Origin: Microtetraspora niveoalba | GTDB lineage: Bacteria > Actinomycetota > Actinomycetes > Streptosporangiales > Streptosporangiaceae | NCBI RefSeq assembly: GCF_001570405.1 | Contig: NZ_BBYM01000002.1 | Coordinates: 93,402-157,401, forward strand | Direction of reading: 5' to 3' | Length of the DNA: 64,000 nt | In this document: positions 17,005 through 25,248 of the stretch, piece after piece | How the letters are laid out: each line of letters begins with the position of its first letter | How positions within the stretch are numbered: position 1 is the stretch's first letter | Translations under genes and position numbers: made by a program | The notes under the pieces: model-generated | What the model was told of the DNA's origin: nothing | Databases searched by the model: none | The model's input: only the letters and a program-made list of their open reading frames with translations

Positions 17005-18132
17005 TCAAGCCTCCCACGGCAACCGGACATCGAGGACGAAGCGCCCGTCCCGGTCTGCGTGGGTGATCGTGCCGCCGGCCATCCGGACCCGTTCCCCCAG
17101 GCTGACCAGGCCCAGCCTGGCGCCGGGACCGGCGGACGCCGCGTACAGCGTCGAGTTGCTCACGCGGATGCGCAGCGCGTCGACCGGCCGCCCACGCAAC
17201 TCCACCGTCACGGTGCTACCGGGCGCGTGTTTGCGCGCGTTGGTGAGCGCCTCCTGAACGACCCGGTACGCGTTGCGCCCGGTCTGCGTGGGGAGCCGGT
17301 CGCGCTCCTCGACGGTGTCGGCCACCACCACCTTCTGCCCGGCGGCCCGTACCTCGTGGAACAGCTCCCGCAGGTCGGCCAGGGTCGGTTGCGGGGCCGC
17401 GGTGCCGCCGTCGGAGCGGAGGGTGCCGAGGACGGTGCGCAGCTCGTTGAGCGACCGGTGGGCGTTCTCGTGGATGGCCCGCGCCGTCCGCCGGGTCTCC
17501 TCCGGACCGAGGTCGGCGCGGTGCGCCAGGCCGCCGGCGAGCATCGCCAGCAGCGACATGCGGTGGGCCAGCGCGTCGTGCATCTCCTGGGCGATCTTCG
17601 TACGCTCCTCCAGCTTGGCCTGCTCGATGCGCCGCAGCTCCTCACGCCGGGCGGCCAGCTCGGCGTCCCGCGTGGAGCGGAGGTAGAGGCCGAGGACGGT
17701 CAGCCCGCCCAGGATCGCGGTCCCGGTGGTCAGGCTGACCACGGCCTGCTGCGTGATGCCGCCCGAGACCGCGTACACGCCCATGCAGACCCAGAACAGG
17801 ATCGCGACCGGGAGGATCTGCCGCAGGCGCCGGTGCGTGCACAGGGACACGTACGCCACCTGGGCGGGACCGGTCGCCATGCTGGACAGGGCGGTCAGCA
17901 GCGCGGTGACCGCGGCGATCTGCCAGGGCCACCGGCGCCGCCACCGCATGAGGACCAGCCCCAGCAGGCTCAGTCCCCCATCGAGCAGGGCGCGCGGCAG
18001 CCGCTCCGGCTCCTGGGGGACGACCCAGACCCAGACCGCGCCGTAGAAGAGGATCGGCGCCAGCGCCGCGAGGTAGCGCAGCACGCTGCCCCACCGGTCG
18101 AGGGGAGGTTGATGGTCCGGGCGGTCGTTCAC
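17005..18132 (-). CDS. DesK-type sensor histidine kinase
   Basis: Membrane sensor kinase of about 375 aa. The first half has several hydrophobic helices (LAALAPILFYGAVWVWVV and others). The dimerisation/phosphotransfer domain (HisKA_3) contains the phosphorylated His in IAQEMHDALAHRMSLLAML. The ATPase domain has VVQEALTNARKHA (N box) and RLGLVSLGERVRMAGG (G box). The start is the GTG at 18132 (VNDRPDHQ). Sequence upstream belongs to the divergent promoter region, although no strong ribosome-binding site is visible. The short input region embedded in the membrane suggests sensing of a membrane-active signal, as in kinases that control drug- or peptide-efflux ABC pumps. Confidence 0.9.
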   Translation of the reverse strand: MNDRPDHQPPLDRWGSVLRYLAALAPILFYGAVWVWVVPQEPERLPRALLDGGLSLLGLVLMRWRRRWPWQIAAVTALLTALSSMATGPAQVAYVSLCTHRRLRQILPVAILFWVCMGVYAVSGGITQQAVVSLTTGTAILGGLTVLGLYLRSTRDAELAARREELRRIEQAKLEERTKIAQEMHDALAHRMSLLAMLAGGLAHRADLGPEETRRTARAIHENAHRSLNELRTVLGTLRSDGGTAAPQPTLADLRELFHEVRAAGQKVVVADTVEERDRLPTQTGRNAYRVVQEALTNARKHAPGSTVTVELRGRPVDALRIRVSNSTLYAASAGPGARLGLVSLGERVRMAGGTITHADRDGRFVLDVRLPWEA

Positions 18133-18262
18133 GCGCCCAAGCCTAGGAATTCCGCGGCGTGCTTCCAGCCACCTGGGTCGATCGCCGTACCACCCTGGGT
18201 CTATCCGATCGTCGACCCGGCTCCGATGAGCGGACCGGCCCTTCCACGATGGACTTGGCCGC

Positions 18263-18976
18263 GTGATCGAGTTCAGCCATGTCAGCAAGACCTACAAGGA
18301 CGTGAAGGCCCTCGACGACGTGTCCTTCACCATCGAGCCGGGCGGCGTCACCGGGTTCGTCGGCCCGAACGGGGCGGGCAAGTCCACGGCGCTGCGCATC
18401 CTGGTGGGGCTCTGCCGGGCCACCTCAGGGTCGGCCACCGTGCTCGGCGTTCCGTACCACGAGCTGGAGCGACCCGCCCACCAGGTCGGCACCCTGCTCG
18501 ACGCCGGGGCGCTCCACCCGGGCCGCAGCGGGCGCGAGACCCTGACCCTCGGCGCGGTCGCGCTGGGGCTGCCCGGACCACGTGTCGGCGAGGTGCTCGA
18601 CCTGGTCGGCCTGACCCGCAAGGAGGCGCGGCGCGCCGTCGGCTCCTACTCCCTCGGCATGCGGCAGCGGCTCGGCATCGCGCACGCGCTGCTCGGCGGG
18701 CCGCGCGTGCTCGTCCTCGACGAGCCGGCCAACGGCCTCGACCCGCAGGGCATCCGGTGGATGCGCACGCTGCTGCGCGACCTGGCGGACGCGGGCTGCG
18801 CCGTGCTGCTCAGCTCCCACCTCCTGCACGAGGTGGAGCAGGTGGCCGACCACATCGTGGTGATCGGCCGCGGCCGCGTGCTCGTCCAGGGCACCGTCGC
18901 CGAGCTCGACCGCGGCGGCGGCCTGGAGCAGACCTTCCTCGAGTTGACCGCGAACGCCGACCGGAGCGCCCGATGA
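18263..18976 (+). CDS. ABC-2 type transporter ATP-binding protein
   Basis: ATPase of 237 aa with Walker A GPNGAGKST, signature YSLGMRQRLGIAHALL and Walker B RVLVLDEPANGLDPQG. These are the DRI/BcrA pattern of drug-export ATPases. The GTG start at 18263 lies in a gap of 130 nt divergent from the histidine kinase gene. The stop overlaps the next ATG (ATGA). It should energise the permease encoded at 18973 and is probably induced by the neighbouring two-component system. Confidence 0.93.
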   Translation: MIEFSHVSKTYKDVKALDDVSFTIEPGGVTGFVGPNGAGKSTALRILVGLCRATSGSATVLGVPYHELERPAHQVGTLLDAGALHPGRSGRETLTLGAVALGLPGPRVGEVLDLVGLTRKEARRAVGSYSLGMRQRLGIAHALLGGPRVLVLDEPANGLDPQGIRWMRTLLRDLADAGCAVLLSSHLLHEVEQVADHIVVIGRGRVLVQGTVAELDRGGGLEQTFLELTANADRSAR

Positions 18977-19701
18977 CGATCCCCTTCCACCGCCTGCTGG
19001 CCGTCGAGACCCGCAAGCTGTTCGACACCCGCAGCGCCGCGATCCTGACCGCGGTCCTGCTCTGCGTGACCGTCGCGGCCGTCGCCGGGCGCGGCCTGTA
19101 CGCCGGACCCGACATGCGGCGGCTGGTCTGGACGGCCGGCATCGGCTACTCCACCATCCTGCCCGTGCTCGGCATCCTCACGGTGACGAACGAGTGGAGC
19201 CACCGCACGGCGCTGACGACGTTCGCGCTGGAGCCCCGCAGATGGCGGGTGATGGCGGCCAAGACGATCCCGCCGGCGGTCACCGCCGTGGCGGCCAGCC
19301 TGTTCGCGGTGCTCGTCGCGATCCCGGCGACCGCGCTGACCAGCGCCTTGCGGGACCTGCCCGCCGACTGGAACGCCACACCCGCGGCCATGGCGGGCTG
19401 GACGGCGACCAACACGCTCTTCGTCATGATGGGGGTGGCCCTCGGCGCGCTCCTGCTCAACGGCCCGGCCGCGATCGTCGTCTACCTGGCGAGCACCGGC
19501 GTGTGGAACGCCGTCGCCATGCTCGGCGCCGCCGGCGAGACGGCCGCCGAGTGGCTCGACCTCAACAGGACCACCGCCCCCCTCGCGACCGGCGACTGGG
19601 CGCATGCCGACCTCTCCCGGATCGCCGTCTCGGCGGCCCTGTGGATCGTGATCCCGCTGCTGCTCGGCGTCGCGCGTGTGTCCCGCAAGGAGGTCAAGTG
19701 A
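18973..19701 (+). CDS. ABC-2 type transporter permease
   Basis: Membrane protein of 242 aa with six hydrophobic segments. It begins FHRLLAVETRKLFDTRSA, the amphipathic entry segment typical of ABC-2/BcrB-like permeases. It overlaps the ATPase gene by four bases (ATGA), so the two are made together. It exports an unknown amphiphile, lipid, peptide or drug. The last gene of this operon ends 131 nt before the operator of the next transcription unit. Confidence 0.88.
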   Translation: MTIPFHRLLAVETRKLFDTRSAAILTAVLLCVTVAAVAGRGLYAGPDMRRLVWTAGIGYSTILPVLGILTVTNEWSHRTALTTFALEPRRWRVMAAKTIPPAVTAVAASLFAVLVAIPATALTSALRDLPADWNATPAAMAGWTATNTLFVMMGVALGALLLNGPAAIVVYLASTGVWNAVAMLGAAGETAAEWLDLNRTTAPLATGDWAHADLSRIAVSAALWIVIPLLLGVARVSRKEVK

Positions 19702-19820
19702 TCGCGCGCGTGGCAGGAGCGCCGGGCTGAACGTTCGTCGCCCCCGGCCTCCCGACCCGCACCCACCTCCCCCATGGCCGATGGGGCGCGGGTCGGCGGC
19801 AGGGGAAGCAGAACCGAAAA

Positions 19821-19844
19821 AGATAGTCTGCAATGAAACTATCT
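19821..19844. promoter_or_regulatory. inverted repeat operator upstream of the MFS gene
   Basis: AGATAGT (19821-19827) and ACTATCT (19838-19844) form perfect 7-bp arms around a 10-nt spacer. They lie 42 bp before the MFS start, in locally AT-richer DNA. This is likely a TetR- or MarR-type repressor site; no regulator gene is adjacent. Confidence 0.6.
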
Positions 19845-19886
19845 GCTACGGTCCTTCTTGTCACTGATCGACAGGAGAGACCACCC

Positions 19887-21350
19887 ATGCCCACCACCTC
19901 CCCGGCCCCGTCCACGACCCGGTCACGGCGGCTCGCCCTCGGCGTGATCGCCACGGGCACGCTGATGATCATCCTCGACGGCAGCATCGTGACCGTCGCG
20001 ATGCCGGCCATCCAGGACGACCTCGGCTTCTCCCCCGCCGGCCTGAGCTGGGTCGTCAACGCGTACCTGATCGCTTTCGGCAGCCTGCTCCTGCTGGCCG
20101 GGCGGCTCGGCGACCTGATCGGCCGCAAGCGCATGTTCCTGGCCGGCACCGCGGTGTTCACCGCGGCCTCCCTGCTCGCCGGGGCGGCGACCACGCCATC
20201 CGTGCTGGTCGTCGCCCGTTTCCTGCAAGGAGTCGGCAGCGCGATGGCCTCCGCCGTCGGCCTGGGCATCCTCGTGACGCTGTTCACCGAGCCGCGAGAG
20301 CGTGCCAGGGCGATCGCCGTGTTCAGTTTCACCGGCGCCGCCGGAGCCTCGATCGGCCAGGTGCTCGGCGGCGTCCTCACCGACGCCCTCGACTGGCACT
20401 GGATCTTCTTCATCAACCTGCCGATCGGGCTGGCGTCGCTCGCGATCGGCGTGTCCGTGCTGCCCGGGAACCGGGGACTCGGTCTGACCGCCGGAGCCGA
20501 CGTCCTCGGCGCCGTCCTGATCACCGGCGGGCTGATGCTCGGCATCTCCACCGTCGTCGGGGTCGCGGAGCGCGGCTGGACCTCGGGGTCCACGCTCGGC
20601 TCGGGCGCCCTCGCCGCCGCCCTTCTCGTCGCGTTCGTCGTCCGCCAGGCCACCGCCGCGTCCCCGCTCATGCCGCTGCGGATCTTCCGGTCGCGCAGCG
20701 TCTCCGGGGCCAACCTGGTCCAGGTCCTGATGGTCGCCGCGCTGTTCTCGTTCCAGGTTCTCGTCGCCCTCTACCTGCAGAACGTGCTCGGGTACGGCGC
20801 GGCCGCCACCGGGCTGGCCATGCTTCCGGCGGCGGCGGTCATCGGCGTGGTGTCGCTGGGCGTCTCCGCCCGGCTGAACGCCCGCTTCGGCGAGCGCAAC
20901 GTCCTGCTGGCGGGGCTGGTCCTGCTGATCGGCGTCCTCGGGCTGCTCGCCCGCGTCCCCGTGCACGCGAACTACCTCACCGACCTGCTGCCGGTGATGC
21001 TCCTCGCCGCCGGCTTCGGGCTCGCCCTTCCGGCGCTGACCACGCTCGCCATGTCCGGCGCGGCGGACGACGACGCCGGGCTCGCGTCCGGGCTGTTCAA
21101 CACCACGCAGCAGATCGGCATGGCGGTGGGCGTCGCGGTGTTGTCCACGCTCGCGGCCTCCCGCACCGAGGGCCTGCTCGCCGACGGCGCGGGCCGGGCC
21201 GCCGCGCTGACCGGCGGCTACCGTCTGGCCTTCACCGTCGGCGCCGGACTGCTCGTCGCCGCCTTCCTCGTCGCCTTCGCCGTACTGCGCCGGCCCGCCC
21301 GGAAGTCAGAGGCCGCGGACCCGGCGCCGGCGCACTTCACCGCCGCCTGA
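19887..21350 (+). CDS. MFS drug efflux transporter (DHA2/EmrB type)
   Basis: Proton-driven efflux protein of 487 aa with about 14 predicted helices. Helix 1 contains LDGSIVTVAMPAIQDDLGFS, the D1 motif of 14-TMS drug/H+ antiporters. GRLGDLIGRKRMFL is the loop 2-3 motif A, and GAAGASIGQVLGGVLTD is the motif C antiporter signature. The ATG at 19887 is chosen because AGGAG lies 9 nt before it; the upstream in-frame ATG at 19833 falls inside the palindromic operator. The substrate is unknown; relatives export dyes, detergents and antibiotics. Confidence 0.92.
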   Translation: MPTTSPAPSTTRSRRLALGVIATGTLMIILDGSIVTVAMPAIQDDLGFSPAGLSWVVNAYLIAFGSLLLLAGRLGDLIGRKRMFLAGTAVFTAASLLAGAATTPSVLVVARFLQGVGSAMASAVGLGILVTLFTEPRERARAIAVFSFTGAAGASIGQVLGGVLTDALDWHWIFFINLPIGLASLAIGVSVLPGNRGLGLTAGADVLGAVLITGGLMLGISTVVGVAERGWTSGSTLGSGALAAALLVAFVVRQATAASPLMPLRIFRSRSVSGANLVQVLMVAALFSFQVLVALYLQNVLGYGAAATGLAMLPAAAVIGVVSLGVSARLNARFGERNVLLAGLVLLIGVLGLLARVPVHANYLTDLLPVMLLAAGFGLALPALTTLAMSGAADDDAGLASGLFNTTQQIGMAVGVAVLSTLAASRTEGLLADGAGRAAALTGGYRLAFTVGAGLLVAAFLVAFAVLRRPARKSEAADPAPAHFTAA

Positions 21351-21380
21351 CCTCCTCCACGACCGCGGAAAGGCCGACCG

Positions 21381-21655
21381 ATGAGCACGACCGACAACGA
21401 GACGACGGCGAACACGGAAAAGAACAAGCCTGGCTCCGGACCCGCGCCCTGTGCCCTCATCCAGGATGAACTGTCCCGGCTGTTGCGTGAGCAGCGGTTC
21501 TGAGTGCTGGCGAGCGTCGGAAGCAGAGGCCACCCGCATCTGTCCACTGTCGTCTACCAGTGGAACCCCGAGGAGCGGATGGCGCGGATCTCCTCCACGG
21601 ACGACCGCCGCAAAACGCGCCGGTTGCGACGCGATCCGCACACCGCCCGGCGGCT
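21381..21655 (+). pseudogene. dead PPOX-class F420-dependent oxidoreductase gene
   Basis: An ATG at 21381 opens a frame that ends at TGA 21501-21503 after LSRLLREQRF. The same frame continues straight on with VLASVGSRGHPHLSTVVYQW and NPEERMARISSTDDRRKTRR. These are the N-terminal strands of a pyridoxamine-5'-phosphate-oxidase-like flavin/F420 enzyme. Intact relatives have Gly where the stop is (HRFGVLAT), so GGA to TGA is the simplest explanation. Homology ends near RDPHTARR, where the convergent NUDIX gene begins, so the C-terminal half is also missing. Both the nonsense codon and the truncation make it non-functional. Confidence 0.75.
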
Positions 21656-22169
21656 ACCGCCCGGCCCGCGCGAGGTGGGCGAACTCGGGATGATGCCAGG
21701 GGAGCCGGACCGGTTCCGGCGGGATCTCGCCCGCGTAAAGGCGCTCCAGCACTCCGGCCAGCCCCCAGGGGACCACGTTCTCCGAGGTGGACCGGATCTC
21801 CTCGAACGGCCACCATCGGTGCCCGGTGAGGTACGCCCGCTCGTGCTGTTCGAGACCTGCCGTGTCCAACTCGAAGGCGGGCACGCGGAGAAAGAAGAAC
21901 GACTCCACGGAGAATCGGATCCGGCCGTCCCACGCCGCTCGCCAATGGCCGGAGGCGGTGGCGACGACGGGGCCCAGCGCCTCCGGAGCGACCCGGTGGC
22001 CGGTCTCCTCGCGCAGCTCCCGCGCCGCCGCCACGTTGAGCGGCTCCCCCTTGGCGATGCCGCCGCCGGGCGTGATCCAGGTGGCGTCCGTGCTGCTGAA
22101 GAGCAGGAGACGGTCGTCGGCGTCGGCGAGGAGGACGCGGGCGGTCGGCCGCTGGATGTAACGAGGCAC
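21654..22169 (-). CDS. NUDIX hydrolase
   Basis: Hydrolase of nucleoside diphosphates linked to another moiety, 171 aa. The Nudix box is GGIAKGEPLNVAAARELREETGH (given as two parts: GGIAKGEPLN and VAAARELREETGH), with the Mg-binding REXXEE core intact. WITPGGG before it is typical of the MutT-like family. The GTG start at 22169 has no strong ribosome-binding site. The gene is convergent with the dead PPOX gene and its last codons abut the PPOX truncation point. Substrate specificity cannot be read from the sequence. Confidence 0.9.
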   Translation of the reverse strand: MPRYIQRPTARVLLADADDRLLLFSSTDATWITPGGGIAKGEPLNVAAARELREETGHRVAPEALGPVVATASGHWRAAWDGRIRFSVESFFFLRVPAFELDTAGLEQHERAYLTGHRWWPFEEIRSTSENVVPWGLAGVLERLYAGEIPPEPVRLPWHHPEFAHLARAGR

Positions 22170-22294
22170 GCCCCGAGCCTAAAGGGATCATTCTCAACGC
22201 GGAACGCTCCGGCCCCGCGGCGGCCGCATTTACGGATCCCGCTTCTTGTGCGATCTTGACTTCTCCTGGAACTTTCTTCCGGAAGGGATCTGGC

Positions 22295-24523
22295 ATGTCA
22301 GGCGGAACCACGGACGCCATCGTGGCGTCACTCAGCGTCGAGGAGAAGGCCGCGCTGAGCACGGGAGCGGGTTTCTGGACCACGGCGGCGATCACGTCCG
22401 CGGACCTCCCCTCGATCATGGTGGCCGACGGTCCGCACGGCCTGCGCAAGCAGGTGCGGGGCGGCGATCACCTCGGCGTTCTCGACGGCGTCCCGGCCAC
22501 CTGCTACCCGCCCGCCGTCGCGCTCGCGTCCACGTGGGACCTCGACCTCGCCGAGGCGGTCGGCCGGGCGATCGGCGCCGAGGCGAGGGCCGAGCGGGTC
22601 AGCGTGGTGCTCGGGCCCGGCGTCAACATCAAGAGGTCCATCCGCTGCGGGCGCAACTTCGAGTACTTCTCGGAGGACCCCTTCCTCAGCGGCCGCCTCG
22701 GAGCCGCGTGGGTTCGCGGCGTCCAGTCCCAGGGAGTCGGCACCTCGCTGAAGCACTTCGCCGCCAACAACCAGGAGACGGACCGGCTGCGGATCAGCGC
22801 CGAGGTCGACATGCGATCGCTGCGTGAGATCTACCTCCGGGCGTTCCAGCACATCGTGACCACGGAGCGGCCGTGGACGGTGATGTGCTCGTACAACGCG
22901 ATCAACGGGGTCTTCTCCGCCGAGAACCGCTGGCTGCTGACCGAGGTCCTCCGCGGCGAGTGGGGTTTCGAGGGCATCGTCGTCTCGGACTGGGGCGCCG
23001 TCCACGACCGGGTCGAGGCCGTCAAGGCCGGCCTCGACCTGGAGATGCCCTCGACGGGCGGGCGTTCGGCGGCCGAGGTGGTCGCGGCGGTGGCGGACGG
23101 CGGGCTCAGCGAGGAGGACCTGGACGTCACCACGCGGCGGATGGTCGCCTTCGTCCGGCGCGCGGCCGCGAACGTCGACCCCGAGGCGACCTACGACGCC
23201 GAGGAGCACCACGAGCTCGCCCGCCGAGTGGCCGCCGAGAGCATCGTGCTCCTGAAGAACGACGGCGCCGTCCTGCCTCTGGACCCCTCGTCCGGGAGCA
23301 TCGCCGTCATCGGCGAGTTCGCGCGCACCCCGCGCTACCAGGGCGCGGGCAGCTCCCAGATCACCCCCACCCGGCTCGATTCCGCGCTCGACGCCCTGCG
23401 CGACGCCGCGACGGGCGCCGCCGTCCGGTTCGCCGCCGGATTCCGGCTCGACAACGAGCCCGACGAGCGGCTCGTCTCCGAGGCGGTGGACGCGGCCCGC
23501 TCGGCCGACACGGTGGTGCTCTTCCTCGGCCTCCCGCCGCAGGACGAGTCCGAGGGGTTCGACCGCGAGCACATCGAGCTGCCGGACGTGCAGACCACCC
23601 TGCTGGACGAGATCCTCGGCGTGAACGCCAACGTCGTCGTGGTCCTCTCGAACGGGTCCGCGGTGCGCGTCTCCGGATGGGCCGGCCGCGTGCCCGCCGT
23701 CGTCGAGGCGTGGCTGCTCGGCCAGGGCGGCGGCACGGCGACCGCGCGGGTCCTGTTCGGCGCGGTCAACCCCTCGGGCAGGCTGGCCGAGACGATCCCC
23801 CTGCGCATCGAGGACACCCCGGACTTCTGCGACTTCCCCGGTCATGAGGGCCACGTCCGGTACGGCGAGGGCGTCTTCGTCGGCTACCGCTCCTACGACA
23901 GGCGCGCCCTGCCGGTGAGCTTCCCGTTCGGCCACGGCCTCGGCTACACCACGTTCGACTACGCGAACCCCGGCGTCGCCCTCGACGGCGACGTGGTCCG
24001 GGTGGAGGTCGACGTGACCAACACCGGACACCGCGACGGGCGCGAGGTCGTCCAGGTGTACACCGGGCTCCGCGGGTCGGCGATCGGCCGCGCCGTGCGC
24101 GAGCTGCGCGGATTCGCCAAGGTGAGCGTCGCCGCCGGCGAGACGGTGCGGGCGAGGGTGGAGTTCCCCGTCCACGACCTCGCCTACTACAGCGAGGCGG
24201 CACGCCGCTGGGTCGTCGAGAACGGCGACTACACCGTGGAGATCGGCGCCTCGTCGCGAGACATCCGGCACGTCGCCTCCGTCTCGATCGAGGGGCACCC
24301 ACCGGCCCTGCCGTTCGGCCTGGACTCCACGCTGGGCGAGTGGATCGCGCACCCCGTCGTCGGGAGCATCGTGCGCCAGGCGCTCGCGGAGCACGGCCTC
24401 GACCCGTCGAGCCCGGTGTACAAGATGGCGGAGCAGATGCCGATCCGGAGCATGGCGAGGTTCCCCGGCAGCACCGTCACCGACGAGGACCTCCGCAAGC
24501 TCGTCGAGGCCGCGGGGGGCTGA
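22295..24523 (+). CDS. GH3 beta-glucosidase-type hydrolase
   Basis: Retaining glycosidase of 742 aa in three parts. The (beta/alpha)8 domain has the nucleophile Asp (about residue 232) in GIVVSDWGAVH and the substrate loop LKHFAANNQE. The alpha/beta sandwich domain begins near SIVLLKNDGAVLPLD. A C-terminal fibronectin-III-like domain has VTNTGHRDGREVVQVY. No signal peptide is visible, so it acts inside the cell on imported oligosaccharides. The ATG at 22295 has GGAAGGGA at ideal spacing; an upstream in-frame ATG at 22256 does not. It stands alone, ended by a terminator at 24539. Beta-glucosidase is the most common activity; xylosidase is possible. Confidence 0.9.
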   Translation: MSGGTTDAIVASLSVEEKAALSTGAGFWTTAAITSADLPSIMVADGPHGLRKQVRGGDHLGVLDGVPATCYPPAVALASTWDLDLAEAVGRAIGAEARAERVSVVLGPGVNIKRSIRCGRNFEYFSEDPFLSGRLGAAWVRGVQSQGVGTSLKHFAANNQETDRLRISAEVDMRSLREIYLRAFQHIVTTERPWTVMCSYNAINGVFSAENRWLLTEVLRGEWGFEGIVVSDWGAVHDRVEAVKAGLDLEMPSTGGRSAAEVVAAVADGGLSEEDLDVTTRRMVAFVRRAAANVDPEATYDAEEHHELARRVAAESIVLLKNDGAVLPLDPSSGSIAVIGEFARTPRYQGAGSSQITPTRLDSALDALRDAATGAAVRFAAGFRLDNEPDERLVSEAVDAARSADTVVLFLGLPPQDESEGFDREHIELPDVQTTLLDEILGVNANVVVVLSNGSAVRVSGWAGRVPAVVEAWLLGQGGGTATARVLFGAVNPSGRLAETIPLRIEDTPDFCDFPGHEGHVRYGEGVFVGYRSYDRRALPVSFPFGHGLGYTTFDYANPGVALDGDVVRVEVDVTNTGHRDGREVVQVYTGLRGSAIGRAVRELRGFAKVSVAAGETVRARVEFPVHDLAYYSEAARRWVVENGDYTVEIGASSRDIRHVASVSIEGHPPALPFGLDSTLGEWIAHPVVGSIVRQALAEHGLDPSSPVYKMAEQMPIRSMARFPGSTVTDEDLRKLVEAAGG

Positions 24524-24538
24524 CGGATCGCCGGCGGC

Positions 24539-24562
24539 GCGCCCCACCCGTGGGCGGGGCGC
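24539..24562 (+). terminator. hairpin terminator after the GH3 gene
   Basis: GCGCCCCACCC (24539-24549) faces GGGCGGGGCGC (24552-24562) across a 2-nt loop, with one A-C mismatch. It sits 15 nt after the GH3 stop codon. Confidence 0.6.
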
Positions 24563-24594
24563 ACCGGTCCGCGCGGGCGTCCCGGACTTCCTCT

Positions 24595-24620
24595 TGACGT
24601 GAAGCCGCGAATCCGGATTC
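24595..24620 (+). promoter_or_regulatory. -35 box and palindromic operator before the TetR gene
   Basis: TTGACG (24595-24600) is followed by the perfect 12-bp palindrome GAATCCGGATTC (24609-24620), only 10 nt from the TetR start codon. Autoregulation by the TetR protein encoded next is the simplest reading. Confidence 0.55.
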
Positions 24621-24630
24621 ACTGCTTGGT

Positions 24631-25248
24631 ATGCCCTACCGGCGTACGGAGAAGACCGAGAAGCGGCTCGCCGAGGTGCGGGAGCGGATCGTCTCGGCGG
24701 CGTGGGACGTGGTCGCCGAGAGCGGCTTCGAGGCGGCCGCCGTGGCCGCCGTGGCCGAACGGGCGGAGCTGTCGGCGGGAGGCATCTACCGGCACTTCCC
24801 CTCGCGGGGCGCGCTCCTCACCGAGGTCTTCCGGCGCGCCTCCGGACGCGAGCTGGACGTGCTGGCCTCCGTGGCGGCGTCGGACGGCGGGGCGCGCGAC
24901 CGCCTCGCCCGGGTCGTCGCGACGTTCGCCCGCCGCGCGCTGGACGGGCGCCGCCTCGCCTACGCGCTGATCGCGGAGCCGGTGGACCCCTCGGTCGACG
25001 CGGCCAGGCTGGAGTACCGGCGGCGCTACCGCGACCTGTTCGCCGGCCTCGTCCGGGAGGGCGTGTCCTGCGGCGAACTGCCCGCCCAGGATCCGGAGCT
25101 GACCGGCGCCGCGCTGGTGGGCGCGGTGGCCGAGTGCCTGGTCGGCCCGCTCGCGCCGGACCGCGAGCACGCCGACGGCGAAGCACTGATCGCGAACGTG
25201 ACGGCGCTCGCGCTGAACCTGACAGGAGTGACGGCCGATGTCGGCTGA
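24631..25248 (+). CDS. TetR-family regulator
   Basis: Repressor-type regulator of 205 aa. The N-terminal domain has the TetR helix-turn-helix VAAVAERAELSAGGIYRHFPSR; the C-terminal ligand-binding part is variable. The ATG at 24631 follows a palindrome closely, suggesting autoregulation and a very short 5' leader. The gene overlaps the acyl-CoA dehydrogenase gene by 11 nt, so the two are one operon. The regulator probably senses an acyl-CoA or a fatty-acid-like compound, as do other TetR proteins paired with acyl-CoA dehydrogenases. That ligand is inference. Confidence 0.9.
   Translation: MPYRRTEKTEKRLAEVRERIVSAAWDVVAESGFEAAAVAAVAERAELSAGGIYRHFPSRGALLTEVFRRASGRELDVLASVAASDGGARDRLARVVATFARRALDGRRLAYALIAEPVDPSVDAARLEYRRRYRDLFAGLVREGVSCGELPAQDPELTGAALVGAVAECLVGPLAPDREHADGEALIANVTALALNLTGVTADVG

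Noticed and set aside
22328-24622. 764-codon open frame antisense to the GH3 gene
   Set aside because: No recognisable domain; composition is that of an antisense shadow, and the plus strand has a full GH3 enzyme with a good ribosome-binding site.
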